Shown here in pieces: positions 41,201-49,346 of a stretch of DNA of 51,167 nucleotides. The notes under the pieces were generated by a model. That model made no database searches. It was not told the origin of the DNA and saw nothing but the letters and a program-made list of their open reading frames with translations. Every line of letters begins with the position of its first letter. The stretch's first letter is position 1. Made by a program: the position numbers and the translations under genes. This stretch comes from Stercoripulliclostridium_A sp045577735 (GTDB lineage Bacteria; Bacillota; Clostridia; Christensenellales; DTU072), in assembly GCA_045577735.1 (NCBI GenBank), contig JAZNIY010000007.1, positions 1 to 51,167 on the forward strand, in the 5' to 3' direction.

Positions 41201-42893
41201 CGTGGAAACTACCATAGCAGATTTGCTCTCCTCCAAACCCACCGAACACAAGAGTGTTATTTACGTTGTAACTGCAACTTGGATTCTCGATACTGCTAAT
41301 AGCTATGCTCCCACCTATGGTAACGGCTGGCTGGAAGATGAAAGTGGCAATCAAGTTAAGGTATACGGACTATGTAGTGATGCCAGCGTTGCAGTTTGGA
41401 ACGGCTCTTCATACGATTATAGCAACAATAGGTCTTACTCAACTTCCGGTATTGAAAGTGGTGACAAACTGGTTGTAGGTATGCTCTATGACACAGGCTA
41501 CGACAACTACAACTGCTTCTTTATTAGCTTTGCTGAAGAGGAAGAAACTACCGAGAATACCGTTGTAAACTTCATACAAATTAACGATACCCACGGCGCA
41601 TTTGCCGATTCAAAGGAAGGCTACTCCATAGGTAGAGTGGATACCTTAGTAACTACTTTGGAATCCCTAAAAGGCAATTACATATTTATTCACGGTGGTG
41701 ACGCTTTCCAAGGTTCATACGTTAGTGGCGAAACCCACGGACTGGTTTTAATAGAGGCTCTAAACCAAATGAGCCTTGACTGCTTCGTTATTGGTAACCA
41801 CGAGTTCGACTGGGGACTAGACGTTATTAGTGCATATGCAGACGGCAATAGCGCTAACGGCGAGGCAAACTTCCCCTTCCTCGGAGCAAACATATTCTAC
41901 GCAGGAACTACCACCCGTCCCGACTGGATTGACGCCTATACCATTGTTGAAACGGCCGGCGTTAAAGTTGGTATAATAGGCATTATGGGATTTGGTCAAG
42001 AGAGTAGCATACTAACAAGACACGTAAAAGATTACTACTTTGCCGACCCATTGCCCATTGTAAGTTCTACGGCAAGCTATCTTAGAACCACCGAAGAGTG
42101 CGACCTAGTAGTAGTTGCAACACACGATTATAACTATGATTTTAACGTTAGCGTAGGTAACCTTAGTGGTGACAGCATTATAGACGGCATATTCACGGCA
42201 CATACCCACCAAAACGTTAAAGAATACGTTCAAAGAAGTGATGGCAAAGAAATTGCCGTTGTACAATCCCTTCACAAGAATAATCAAGCATCCACGATTA
42301 GTATTACTCTTGACACCGAATACAACTACGCTTCCTCCACCTACAATTCCTATGCTCCCGGAAATTACTCCATTTCCACCAGAGTACAAACCATTATTAA
42401 TAAATACCAATATCTACTTGACGAGGGCGAAGAGGTGATAGGAAACACATCCGTTGCTTTGGACAAGACTGCACTTGGTGGTCACGTAACCGAGGCAATG
42501 CTAGACTACTCCTACACCAATAACACTTTTGGCGATATTGATGTTTCCATCATAAACACCGGTGGCGTTAGAGCAACCATTGATGATGGTGATATCACCA
42601 GAGCCGAGGTCTTCGAGGTATTCCCCTTTGATAACATAGTAGTTATAGTAAACATGTCCGGTTTAGCAATCAAGAATCTTGTTTCCGAGAATAGTGGATA
42701 CGTATATACCGGCGAAAGCGATACCTTGGTCGAGGTCAATGACACCACCATATATCAAGTTGCCGTTGTAGATTACGTTTATGAAAACCAGTATTATGCC
42801 GAATATTTTGAAGGGTTCCAATCAATAGTAACTAACGTTTTGATGAGGGAGCTATTTATGGATTATATCGACTCAAACAACGCGTTATTTTAG
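38253..42893 (+). CDS. Giant lipoprotein with two complete 5'-nucleotidase modules
   Basis: A 1546-residue surface protein with signal peptide and lipobox (LISC near residue 25). Module 1: an Fn3-like domain (about 32-107), an OB-like domain (about 115-225), metallophosphatase (INDTHGAF ~236, HNGDAFQGS, GNHEFDWG, ATHSY, AHTHQ) and 5_nucleotid_C (NTGGVRANIDAGE). After a Thr/Pro linker (about 685-697) come a second Fn3-like domain, two OB-like domains, and module 2 (INDTHGAF ~1110, HGGDAFQGS, GNHEFDWG, AHTHQ, NTGGVRATIDDGD). Both active sites look complete. It is expected to release nucleosides from nucleotides outside the cell. GTG start with AAAAGGTG upstream. The final residues lie in element E14. 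Confidence 0.93.
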   Translation: MKKKIITTLLIVSVIVLSIVGLISCGEKEGEKLATPVVTLNGDVATWQADPNAVRFELSLGSSVLKVSNTTTSKQLSSGVSFKVRAVGDGENYLTSDWSNVVTYTPQMTAEPQHVATTLGELKSTKVKENVIYEVTATWSLKDGGNEYGNGWLTDENNNQVVVYGLCKDSSVLSWTGYAYEYTNDKSYGDSSISDGDTLTVGMVYNPKYDNFNCYLIEIVKKAEDLPGTVKVNFVMINDTHGAFTDSSEGNSVGRVDTLIQDLEEDNGDYIFIHNGDAFQGSFVSGETHGLVLIEAFNAMELDCFVIGNHEFDWGIDKIAQYADGNNANGEANFPFLGANIFYEGTTNRPDWIDEYAIVEQDGLKVGIIGLIGYGQESSILTRHVKDYDFGEPLPIVRRLSTELREQKGCDVVVVATHSYASSLNRDIANLVGSSRVDAIFCAHTHQNITESEIRTDGKKIPVVQCYDKNDNASEVVLKVDAEKAYYGYSSLKHEPENYAISARVQALIDKYQYLINESQSSLGNTPNFIDKDTLGEYATDALINYEYTGYNFGDVDVSIINTGGVRANIDAGEITKADVFEVFPFNNAVVLVNMNGALLKSLCSQNANFFYIDVSASLGSYNNLSDNATYQLAVIDYVFEGTRYYQFGSLSESDYVQTDVLLRDLLIEYLDEMYESGLEDDTPVTPPTPPVVTPTTLTAPVVTISLEGVASWNVVTNASGYAYKINGGSEVSSNALSVQLEDGDSIVVKALGNGTTYLDSAYSVAKTYTAPAVTIPTVTIAEFISNFETYKTTVVTIKGYAYSCDNGGIYLEDGTANVYVNTAYENLYIGQEVTVTGNANAYYSCPRMVPTEPIVLSSTTKTITPPTSLTSIATIISENSSQSSMVYDHKVYRTSGVVKYLGGKYCLVDGEDTNKLQLSGTVSTADGDQFASYLGKEIEINIVIYDYFLTSTTFRFVPLRNLQNIVVIGEGEPEDPDAEPGRVETTIADLLSSKPTEHKSVIYVVTATWILDTANSYAPTYGNGWLEDESGNQVKVYGLCSDASVAVWNGSSYDYSNNRSYSTSGIESGDKLVVGMLYDTGYDNYNCFFISFAEEEETTENTVVNFIQINDTHGAFADSKEGYSIGRVDTLVTTLESLKGNYIFIHGGDAFQGSYVSGETHGLVLIEALNQMSLDCFVIGNHEFDWGLDVISAYADGNSANGEANFPFLGANIFYAGTTTRPDWIDAYTIVETAGVKVGIIGIMGFGQESSILTRHVKDYYFADPLPIVSSTASYLRTTEECDLVVVATHDYNYDFNVSVGNLSGDSIIDGIFTAHTHQNVKEYVQRSDGKEIAVVQSLHKNNQASTISITLDTEYNYASSTYNSYAPGNYSISTRVQTIINKYQYLLDEGEEVIGNTSVALDKTALGGHVTEAMLDYSYTNNTFGDIDVSIINTGGVRATIDDGDITRAEVFEVFPFDNIVVIVNMSGLAIKNLVSENSGYVYTGESDTLVEVNDTTIYQVAVVDYVYENQYYAEYFEGFQSIVTNVLMRELFMDYIDSNNALF

Positions 42894-43001
42894 CGAATAA
42901 CTTCACAAAAGACAAAATCCCTCCTCGGTCATTTACGTCTAGTAAACTCCCGTCGGAGGGATTTCTTTTTGCTTGTTCTTCATCTAAACTAACGCGTTGT
43001 T
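42877..43001 (+). repeat. Nested hairpin element E14, overlapping the 5'-nucleotidase 3' end
   Basis: The outer stem AACAACGCGTTATTTTAG / CTAAACTAACGCGTTGTT and TTTTAG-C / AT-CTAAA both show paired changes relative to other copies. Apical TTTAC-GTCTA-GTAAA. The left arm encodes the last residues (N-A-L-F) and the stop codon of the upstream gene. Confidence 0.92.
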
Positions 43002-43010
43002 AGTAAAATC

Positions 43011-43107
43011 CTTATTTTAGCGAATAACATCGCAAAACAAGAGCCTCCCATTTACGTCTAGTAAACTCCTGTCGTGGGGTTTTCTCATTTCCGTCGGGGA
43101 GCATCTA
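43011..43107 (+). repeat. Nested hairpin element E15, second copy in tandem
   Basis: Left arm TTATTTTAG-C-GAATAAC as in E14, but the right half GGGGAGC-AT-CTAAACTAACG as in E5. The two halves do not pair at the second stem, so this is probably a hybrid of two elements. Confidence 0.8.
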
Positions 43108-43150
43108 AACTAACGCGTTTTAGCACGTAACAAAAATAAGCTGTAGTCAA
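43108..43150 (-). repeat. Spacer module, reverse
   Basis: Reverse complement of the inter-element spacer (TTTTAGCACGTAACAAAAATAAGCTGTAGTC). Confidence 0.65.
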
Positions 43151-43278
43151 AAAAACGCGCTAGTTTGGATGCTAGGCGAAGGAAAAGAAAAACTCCCAAG
43201 GGGAGTGTACTAGGCGTACATGACCCGAAGGGAGCTTTTTAGTTTTTCAAAGCCTAGCGCCAAAATAGCGCGTTTTTA
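43151..43278 (-). repeat. Nested hairpin element E16 after pckG
   Basis: Almost the reverse complement of E4/E6. Read on the minus strand it starts TAAAAACGCGCTATTTTGG, its first three bases being the pckG stop codon. Confidence 0.93.
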
Positions 43279-45066
43279 TCCTCTTTTGCGCAAATTCTTC
43301 TTAAGCTTCTTCAGCTCTGCGTAAAGTTCTTTGGGTAGAGTATCACCAAACTTGGTTGCATAGAAGTTTTCAATATCTTCTGCTTCTGCTAGCCATACCT
43401 TCTTGTCACAGTCAAGGATCTTCTTGAGATCTTCAACAGTCATATCCAAGCCTTCAAGGTTGATATCTTCGGGGTTAGGCATATAACCGATGGGGGTTTC
43501 TACTGCGTCAACTGCATCTTCACATCTTTGGAGGATCCAGTCAAGAACTCTCATGTTGTCACCAAAGCCGGGCCACATAAAGTTGCCGTCTTCATCGGTA
43601 CGGAACCAGTTTACGTTAAAGATCTTGGGACGATTCTTGCACTTTTTGCCCATATCTAGCCAATGTTGGAAGTAATCTGCCATGTTGTAGCCACAGAAGG
43701 GGATCATTGCCATAGGATCGTGACGTACTACACCAACTGCTCCGGTTGCTGCTGCGGTGGTTTCACTAGCCATGATGGAACCGATGAATACACCGTGCTT
43801 CCAATCCCTTGCTTCATAAACCAATGGTGCTGCCTTTGCACGACGTCCACCAAAGATGATTGCGGAAATTGGAACACCCTTCTTGTTTTCAAATTCGCTG
43901 GACAAGCAGGGGCAGTTCTTTGCAGGTGCGGTGAAACGGCTGTTGGGATGTGCGCCCTTGATAACTTTACCATCGATATCTACCATACCGCCACTCCACT
44001 TGTTGCCCTTCCAGTCAAGAACGTTCTTGGGAGGATTCTTATCGAGGCCTTCCCACCATACGGTCTTGGTCTTGGGATTGAATACAACGTTGGTGAAGAT
44101 GGTTCCCTTTTGGGTGCTTGCAAGAGCGTTGGGGTTGGACTTAGCATTGGTGCCGGGTGCAACGCCAAAGAAACCGTTTTCGGGGTTAACGGCATAAAGT
44201 TGACCGTTCTTGCCCTTACGTAGCCAAGCAATATCGTCACCTACGGTGAATACCTTGTAACCCTTAGCGGTATAGGTTTCCGGAGGAATGAGCATTGCAA
44301 GGTTGGTCTTGCCACATGCACTGGGGAATGCTGCAGTAATATATTTAACTTCGCCATTGGGCTTTTGTACGCCAAGAATGAGCATATGCTCTGCCATCCA
44401 GCCTTCCTTCCATGCTTGGTAGGATGCAATACGGAGTGCGAAGCACTTTTTGCCTAGAAGAACGTTGCCACCGTAACCACTGTTCAAGGAATAGATGGTG
44501 TTGTCTTCGGGGAATTGGCAGATGTAACGATTTTCAGCATCAAGTTGAACCTTGGAGTGGATACCACGAACGAAATCGCCTTCTACGATCTTGTCAAGAA
44601 CCTTCTTGTCAACACGGGTCATAATAGCCATGTTTAGTACAACGTATATGCTATCGGTAAGTTCGATGCCGTACTTTGCAAAGGGTGAACCGATTTTGCA
44701 CATGGAGTAGGGGATAACGTACATGGTTCTTCCCTTCATGCAACCGTCAGCAATAGCGTCTAGTTTTTGGTAAGCTTCAGCGGGAGCCATCCAGTTGTTG
44801 GTGGGACCGGCCATTTCTCTCAAGGAAGTACAAATAAAGGTTCTTCCTTCAACACGTGCAACGTCGTTAACAGCGGTGCGGTGATACAAGCATCCGGGAA
44901 GAAGCTTGGAGTTGCATTTATAGACTTCGCCAGTAGCGCATGCTTCTTTAGTAAGCTCGTTGAGTTGCTTTTTGCTACCATCGATCCAAACGATATTGTC
45001 AGGTTGCATTAAATCTGCATACTTCTTAACGAAATCGAGAACGAATTTGTTGTTGGTTAATTCCAT
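43276..45066 (-). CDS. pckG: GTP-dependent phosphoenolpyruvate carboxykinase
   Basis: A 596-residue PEPCK of the GTP class, interconverting oxaloacetate + GTP and PEP + CO2 + GDP. In anaerobes it may work in the carboxylating direction. The reactive-cysteine P-loop FPSACGKTNLAML (Cys251-Gly-Lys-Thr254-Asn) marks the GTP enzyme. NWMAPAEAYQKLD, the R-loop region VEGRTFI and GVFIGSIMASETTAAA (Mn/active-site lid region) agree. GGAGATTTTCG precedes the ATG on the minus strand. It is monocistronic with its own promoter at about 45130 and is closed by element E16. Confidence 0.96.
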   Translation of the reverse strand: MELTNNKFVLDFVKKYADLMQPDNIVWIDGSKKQLNELTKEACATGEVYKCNSKLLPGCLYHRTAVNDVARVEGRTFICTSLREMAGPTNNWMAPAEAYQKLDAIADGCMKGRTMYVIPYSMCKIGSPFAKYGIELTDSIYVVLNMAIMTRVDKKVLDKIVEGDFVRGIHSKVQLDAENRYICQFPEDNTIYSLNSGYGGNVLLGKKCFALRIASYQAWKEGWMAEHMLILGVQKPNGEVKYITAAFPSACGKTNLAMLIPPETYTAKGYKVFTVGDDIAWLRKGKNGQLYAVNPENGFFGVAPGTNAKSNPNALASTQKGTIFTNVVFNPKTKTVWWEGLDKNPPKNVLDWKGNKWSGGMVDIDGKVIKGAHPNSRFTAPAKNCPCLSSEFENKKGVPISAIIFGGRRAKAAPLVYEARDWKHGVFIGSIMASETTAAATGAVGVVRHDPMAMIPFCGYNMADYFQHWLDMGKKCKNRPKIFNVNWFRTDEDGNFMWPGFGDNMRVLDWILQRCEDAVDAVETPIGYMPNPEDINLEGLDMTVEDLKKILDCDKKVWLAEAEDIENFYATKFGDTLPKELYAELKKLKKNLRKRG

Positions 45067-45101
45067 AATTCGAAAATCTCCTATTTTAATTATTATGACT
45101 T

Positions 45102-45130
45102 ATTGTACCATATTTTACTATTATAATCAA
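45102..45130 (-). promoter_or_regulatory. Promoter of pckG
   Basis: Minus strand TTGATT (45130-45125), 17-base spacer, TACAAT (45107-45102), about 36 bases before the start codon. Confidence 0.7.
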
Positions 45131-45177
45131 TAGATATAAAACAAAAAATAATGAAATTACGCGCGGGTGCGACAACT

Positions 45178-45393
45178 AAATAAATCCTTATGGATTTGTG
45201 ATATTCGTCTAACGACGAGTGATATTGCCTTACGGCAGTGATATTCGTCTAACGACGAGTGATATTGCCTTTCGGCAGTGATATTCGCCTACGGCGAGTT
45301 ATGGATTTATTTAATATCACTTTGGCTTTGCCAAAATATAACTGCTTGTAAAACAAGCAATACAACTTTTTGCCACAAGGCTAAAAATATAAC
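45178..45393. repeat. Tandem GTGATATT mini-hairpin element with terminal inverted repeats
   Basis: AAATAAATCC (45178-45187) and GGATTTATTT (45303-45312) enclose five units of GTGATATT plus a mini-hairpin: TCGTCTAACGACGA, TGCCTTACGGCA, TCGTCTAACGACGA, TGCCTTTCGGCA, TCGCCTACGGCGA. Stem sequences vary in pairs. Three more hairpins (TTTGGCTTTGCCAAA, TTGCTTGTAAAACAAGCAA with one base shift, GCCACAAGGC) separated by ATATAAC follow to 45393. It looks like a miniature non-autonomous element. The gap 45067-45463 otherwise holds the pckG promoter and the next terminator. Confidence 0.85.
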
Positions 45394-45417
45394 TTATTAA
45401 ACTTAATCTTTTGTGGA

Positions 45418-45442
45418 TAAAAAAAGCCACCATAAGGTGGCT
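45418..45442 (-). terminator. Terminator of the short-chain dehydrogenase gene
   Basis: On the minus strand AGCCACCTTATGGTGGCT followed by seven T, 22 bases after the stop. Confidence 0.9.
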
Positions 45443-45463
45443 CCTTAGGATTGGTTAGGAATA

Positions 45464-46300
45464 TTAGATTTTCTTGAAAGCGCGATTGTGAATGCGTGTT
45501 GTGGAACCTCCGTCACAAAGTACGTCAACTGCAGTCAAGAAGCCGTTGCGAGGATCGGCAACCGTTGCTATTGCATACCCTAGTTCATCGGGAGTACCCA
45601 TGCGATTTTCTGCCGTGTTGGGTATCAAAGAGCCACCAACTTCCACTTCCATATTGCCCATATCGGTTGCGATTAGGCCGGGAGAGAGGGATACGACGCG
45701 AATACCCTTCTTGCCGTATTCAAATGCGCATTTTTGAGCATACCATATAACGAAAAGCTTGGAATAGGTGTAAGCCATACCCTTCTTGAAGTAGTCTTTG
45801 GGCATAATGGAGGATTTTCTTACAAGCTTTTTAATGAATTTGTCTTCGTTCTTTTCAGCAATGGGATATACGCCCTTGGGTGCCATGAAGGAGGGGAGAA
45901 CGTAGGCAGAGTTGGATGCAACGTCCAGTATTACGGAGCCTTTATTCATAACCTTGCTGAATTCTTGGTTCACGTACATGGTGCCCAGTGCGTTAATGCG
46001 AAGCACTTGCTCGGGTGTGTTTTTCATTGCGGGAGATACGCCTGCTGCGTTGATTACAACCTTTACTTCACCAAGTGAGGTTGCGTACTCAACTAGGGAA
46101 ATTACGCTTTCACGCTTGGAAACGTCACAAGCATAGGGATGAACGGTATAACCAAGAGCAGTTAGTTCGTTCACGGCGTTTTCAAGACGGGATACCGTTC
46201 TGCCGGAAATGACGAAGAGATAATCTTTGTCCATGTTCTTTATGGTTGATAGGCCCATACCGGAGCCACCACCTGTTACTACAACGATTTTTTTAGTCAT
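45464..46300 (-). CDS. Short-chain dehydrogenase/reductase
   Basis: A 278-residue NAD(P)-dependent oxidoreductase of the classical SDR fold. Cofactor motif VVTGGGSGMGLST (TGxxxGxG), VINAAGVSP (NAG motif), catalytic Ser in ILDVASNSAY and Tyr-x3-Lys in YTYSKLF, then PGLIATDMG. The segment between Ser and Tyr is about 50 residues, much longer than usual, as in hydroxysteroid-type SDRs and coniferyl-alcohol dehydrogenase-like proteins. The substrate is unknown. The ATG at 46300 has GAGGTAA seven bases upstream. A longer frame from 46324 has none. It stands alone between two terminators. Confidence 0.88.
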   Translation of the reverse strand: MTKKIVVVTGGGSGMGLSTIKNMDKDYLFVISGRTVSRLENAVNELTALGYTVHPYACDVSKRESVISLVEYATSLGEVKVVINAAGVSPAMKNTPEQVLRINALGTMYVNQEFSKVMNKGSVILDVASNSAYVLPSFMAPKGVYPIAEKNEDKFIKKLVRKSSIMPKDYFKKGMAYTYSKLFVIWYAQKCAFEYGKKGIRVVSLSPGLIATDMGNMEVEVGGSLIPNTAENRMGTPDELGYAIATVADPRNGFLTAVDVLCDGGSTTRIHNRAFKKI

Positions 46301-46326
46301 ATTTTTTACCTCTTTTTTATGCAAAA

Positions 46327-46354
46327 AGACCGATTAGAAGTATTTAATCGGTCG
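46327..46354 (-). terminator. Terminator of lysA
   Basis: On the minus strand GACCGATTA (then eight bases) TAATCGGTC followed by TTTTT. It separates lysA from the dehydrogenase gene. Confidence 0.85.
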
Positions 46355-46365
46355 TGCTTAATTAG

Positions 46366-47625
46366 TTATAGGTTTTTGAACTCATCGTAAATGTCGAGCG
46401 TTGCAAACAAATCCTTGGGTGTTTCGGCTCTGCGAATTAGTTCGAAGGAGCCGTCTTCGTTAAGAAGAATTTCTGCACTGCGTAGCTTGCCGTTGTAATT
46501 GTAGCCCATGCTGTGTCCGTGTGCGCCGGCTTCGTGTATGAATAGGTAGTCTCCACGCTCCAACTTGGGTAGGGGACGGTCAACTGCAAACTTGTCGGAG
46601 TTTTCACAAAGTGAACCAACTACGTCATAGGTGACGGTCGCTTCTTCGTTTTCCTTGCCTAGTACGCTAACGTGATGGTATGCTCCGTAAATGGCGGGGC
46701 GCATAAGGTGTGCTGCACAAGCGTCTACGCCTGCGTATTCCTTGTAGGTGTGCTTAAAGTGCACAACCTTGGTGATTAGTCCACCGTAGGGAGCAAGCAT
46801 ATATCTGCCGAGCTCGGTGAAAATTTTGAGGTCGCTAATGCCGTTGGCAACGATTACTTCGTCGTAGGCTTTCTTGACGCCCGCACTAATAACGTTGATG
46901 TCGGTTTTCTTTTGTTCTGGGCGATATGGTACACCAATACCACCACTTAGGTTAACGAAAACGAACTTTGCGCCCGTTTCTTCGGTAACGTCTTTAACAA
47001 GGTTGAATAGCGTTTTTGCTAGTACGGGATAGTATTCGTTTTCTATGTTGTTGCTTGCTAAGAAGGCGTGAACGCCAAACTCTTTAACACCCTTGGACAT
47101 CAAAATTTTTACTGCCTCGAAAAATTGGGGACGGGTTAAACCGTATTTTGCATCGGCAGGGGTGCCCATAATCATATTGTTAATGGTAAACTCACCACCG
47201 GGATTGTAGCGAAGGCAAATCTTTTCGGGAAGTCCTGCGCACTCCTCTAGAAAATCGATGTGGGTAATATCGTCAAGGTTGATTATTGCGCCCAACTTCC
47301 TTGCATATACGTATTCTTCAGCAGGAGTTTCGTTGGATGAAAACATGATTTCGTCACCCTTGAAGCCCAATCTTTCTGCCATCATAAGTTCGGTGTATGA
47401 GGAGCAGTCAACGCCTGAACCCTGCTCTTTAAGTAGCTTTATGAGTGCGGGGTTGGGGGTTGCTTTAACTGCAAAATATTCTTTGAATCCCTTGTTCCAA
47501 CTAAAAGCTTCGAACAAACCTTTAGCGTTATCGACTATGCCTTTACGGTCGTAGAGGTGGTAGGGGGTGGGATATACTTTGGATATCTCTTCAACTTTTT
47601 CTTTGGTTACGAAAGGAACTTTCAT
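46366..47625 (-). CDS. lysA: Diaminopimelate decarboxylase-like PLP enzyme
   Basis: A 419-residue fold-type III PLP enzyme. YFAVKATPNP carries the Schiff-base Lys, GVDCSSYTELMMA and LSGGIGVPYRPEQ bind cofactor, ELGRYMLAPYGG and GSLCENSDKFAVDR (Cys and Asp at the active site of the partner subunit) are DAPDC motifs, and GAHGHSMGYNYNG is the C-terminal Tyr region. It should decarboxylate meso-diaminopimelate to lysine. Relatives act on ornithine/arginine or carboxynorspermidine, but the motifs favour LysA. AAGGAGA lies six bases before the ATG at 47625. A TTG at 47643 in frame is rejected because the site would be inside the gene. No lysine riboswitch is seen. Confidence 0.9.
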   Translation of the reverse strand: MKVPFVTKEKVEEISKVYPTPYHLYDRKGIVDNAKGLFEAFSWNKGFKEYFAVKATPNPALIKLLKEQGSGVDCSSYTELMMAERLGFKGDEIMFSSNETPAEEYVYARKLGAIINLDDITHIDFLEECAGLPEKICLRYNPGGEFTINNMIMGTPADAKYGLTRPQFFEAVKILMSKGVKEFGVHAFLASNNIENEYYPVLAKTLFNLVKDVTEETGAKFVFVNLSGGIGVPYRPEQKKTDINVISAGVKKAYDEVIVANGISDLKIFTELGRYMLAPYGGLITKVVHFKHTYKEYAGVDACAAHLMRPAIYGAYHHVSVLGKENEEATVTYDVVGSLCENSDKFAVDRPLPKLERGDYLFIHEAGAHGHSMGYNYNGKLRSAEILLNEDGSFELIRRAETPKDLFATLDIYDEFKNL

Positions 47626-47660
47626 TTGTGTCTCCTTAGTCAATTCGTTTTTTCCATTAT

Positions 47661-47689
47661 AATATATTAATTAAAAAATAACAAGTCAA
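47661..47689 (-). promoter_or_regulatory. Probable promoter of lysA
   Basis: Minus strand TTGACT (47689-47684), 17-base spacer, TATATT (47666-47661). A TATAAT a few bases further down is an alternative -10. Confidence 0.5.
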
Positions 47690-47720
47690 ATAATAAACAA
47701 TGATTATACAAACTTTAGTA

Positions 47721-47748
47721 TTTACATTTACCTTATTTATGTTATAAT
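47721..47748 (+). promoter_or_regulatory. Probable promoter of the MFS gene
   Basis: TTTACA (47721-47726), 16-base spacer, TATAAT (47743-47748). Confidence 0.6.
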
Positions 47749-47779
47749 ATTTTTGACGAAAAATTTAGGAGCGTTTACT

Positions 47780-49159
47780 ATGGCAAATAATGATATCGTA
47801 CTAAAAAAGACGACTAAGCTGGGCGCAAAAACTTGGACTTGTATACTGATTTTTGGACTAGCCGGACAGCTCGCTTGGATGGTGGAAAACATGTACTTTT
47901 CCGCTTTTATTCAAGCCAATATTACCAAAGAAGCTTGGGCTACCAGCCTTGCAGTTGCTTCCAGCGCAATAGTCGCTGCAGTAGCGACGATTTTTGGTGG
48001 CGCACTTTCCGACAGACTGGGAAAACGTAAGATTTTCGTGTCCTTGGGTTACATAATTTGGGGCTTGGTAACAGCCTCGTTCGCCTTCTTTGGCAACTCC
48101 CAAATTGACCCCAACAAGGTGGTAGGTACCGTAATAATCTTTGCTATTATGGACTGCATAATGACGGTGTTCGGCTCCGTTTCCAACGATGCGGCATTCT
48201 CAGCTTGGGTTACCGACGTAACCGACATCACCAATCGCGGACTCGTTGACGTAATAATTTCCATGATGCCCATAGCCTCTCTAATGATAATTTTCGTAGG
48301 CTTTGACGGAATGACTAAAAACGGACAATGGACGCTTTTCTTCATTATTTTGGGTGCCTTAACTGCCTTTATTGGTATTCTTGGTTTGTTCCTATTCAAG
48401 GACAGTCCCAACCTTAAACCACACACCGACGGCAAATATCTTAAAGAGGTTTTCTTTGGCTTTATTCCTAAAAACATACGTGAACACAAAATGATTTACG
48501 TCTGCTTAATAGCCATGATGTTCTCTTCCCTTTCCCTACAAATGTGGCAACCTTACATGATTAGTTTGTTCCAATTCACACTGGGAATTGAAAACTACGT
48601 CATACCCATTGCTATTATAGTCGTGCTTTCTGCCGTCCTTTCCGTATTGGGTGGTAAGATGATGGACAAGTTTGGCAAGACTCACTTCTATTTCCCCGTT
48701 GCATCAATAGGGGTTATAGGCGGACTACTTTGCTACTTCATCAAATTCCTTCGCCCCGATGATACCGTTGGTAAAATGATTATGCTAATTATTGGTGGCA
48801 CCTTGATTATGGGTGGCTCCATGATGTGCTCCGGACTTTTCTTTGCTACCTCCCGTGACCGCACACCAAGTGACAAAGCCGGTTGCTTCCAAGGTATAAG
48901 AATGGTTATTGTTATTATGATGCCCATGGTACTAGCCTCCATTATCTGCCCCTTCGTCATTGAAGGATTCGGCACCGAGCCCAGCGCTGAATTAATCGCT
49001 TCCGGCGCATACAAAGCAGGGGACAAGGTTTATCCCTATGAACTCTTCATCTTTAGCGCAGTAATCGCCGGACTAGTATTCATTCCCGCTTTTATTTGTA
49101 GGCGTACCGAGGGAAAATACCGTAACCAAGTGCTAAGCGAGATGCAAAGAGAAGCCTAA
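47780..49159 (+). CDS. Major facilitator superfamily transporter
   Basis: A 459-residue transporter with about 12 hydrophobic segments. The loop 2-3 motif reads FGGALSDRLGKRKIFVSLGY (MFS motif A: G-x-x-x-D-R-x-G-(K)-R). The region SNDAAFSAWVTDVTDITNRGLVD resembles the GPH / SLC45-like branch (D-V-T..RG). The substrate is unknown, sugars being the common cargo of that branch. The ATG at 47780 has AGGAG nine bases upstream. A longer frame from 47753 lies in the leader. It stands alone and ends at the terminator at 49209. Confidence 0.88.
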   Translation: MANNDIVLKKTTKLGAKTWTCILIFGLAGQLAWMVENMYFSAFIQANITKEAWATSLAVASSAIVAAVATIFGGALSDRLGKRKIFVSLGYIIWGLVTASFAFFGNSQIDPNKVVGTVIIFAIMDCIMTVFGSVSNDAAFSAWVTDVTDITNRGLVDVIISMMPIASLMIIFVGFDGMTKNGQWTLFFIILGALTAFIGILGLFLFKDSPNLKPHTDGKYLKEVFFGFIPKNIREHKMIYVCLIAMMFSSLSLQMWQPYMISLFQFTLGIENYVIPIAIIVVLSAVLSVLGGKMMDKFGKTHFYFPVASIGVIGGLLCYFIKFLRPDDTVGKMIMLIIGGTLIMGGSMMCSGLFFATSRDRTPSDKAGCFQGIRMVIVIMMPMVLASIICPFVIEGFGTEPSAELIASGAYKAGDKVYPYELFIFSAVIAGLVFIPAFICRRTEGKYRNQVLSEMQREA

Positions 49160-49208
49160 TAGCACTTCGCAAGGTATGATGCTCCTTGCGTAGTTACGAT
49201 TTAAAAAC

Positions 49209-49256
49209 AAAAGCTTTGTTGGAAACAGACTAATTGGTCCAACAAGGCTTTTTCTT
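49209..49256 (+). terminator. Terminator of the MFS gene
   Basis: AAAGCTTTGTTGGA pairs with TCCAACAAGGCTTT (two G-U or mismatch positions), then T-rich sequence. Closely related to the terminator at 1781. Confidence 0.85.
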
Positions 49257-49287
49257 TTTTATCCGCCTCTATTTTGCGCGTTAATAC

Positions 49288-49316
49288 TTTACAAATGTGG
49301 GTAAATGGTATATAAT
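49288..49316 (+). promoter_or_regulatory. Promoter of the PadR operon
   Basis: TTTACA (49288-49293), 17-base spacer, TATAAT (49311-49316). PadR regulators usually act on their own promoters, but no clear ATGT-n8-ACAT operator is visible. Confidence 0.75.
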
Positions 49317-49346
49317 CTGTTTAGATACTTTTAAAAGGGGGCAGTC

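Noticed and set aside
43663..44223. 186-residue ORF on the plus strand
   Set aside because: Antisense to pckG with no start signal.
45190..45300. Possible CRISPR array
   Set aside because: The repeated GTGATATT frame is only eight bases and the intervals are small self-complementary hairpins of two or three kinds, not unique spacers. No cas gene is near.
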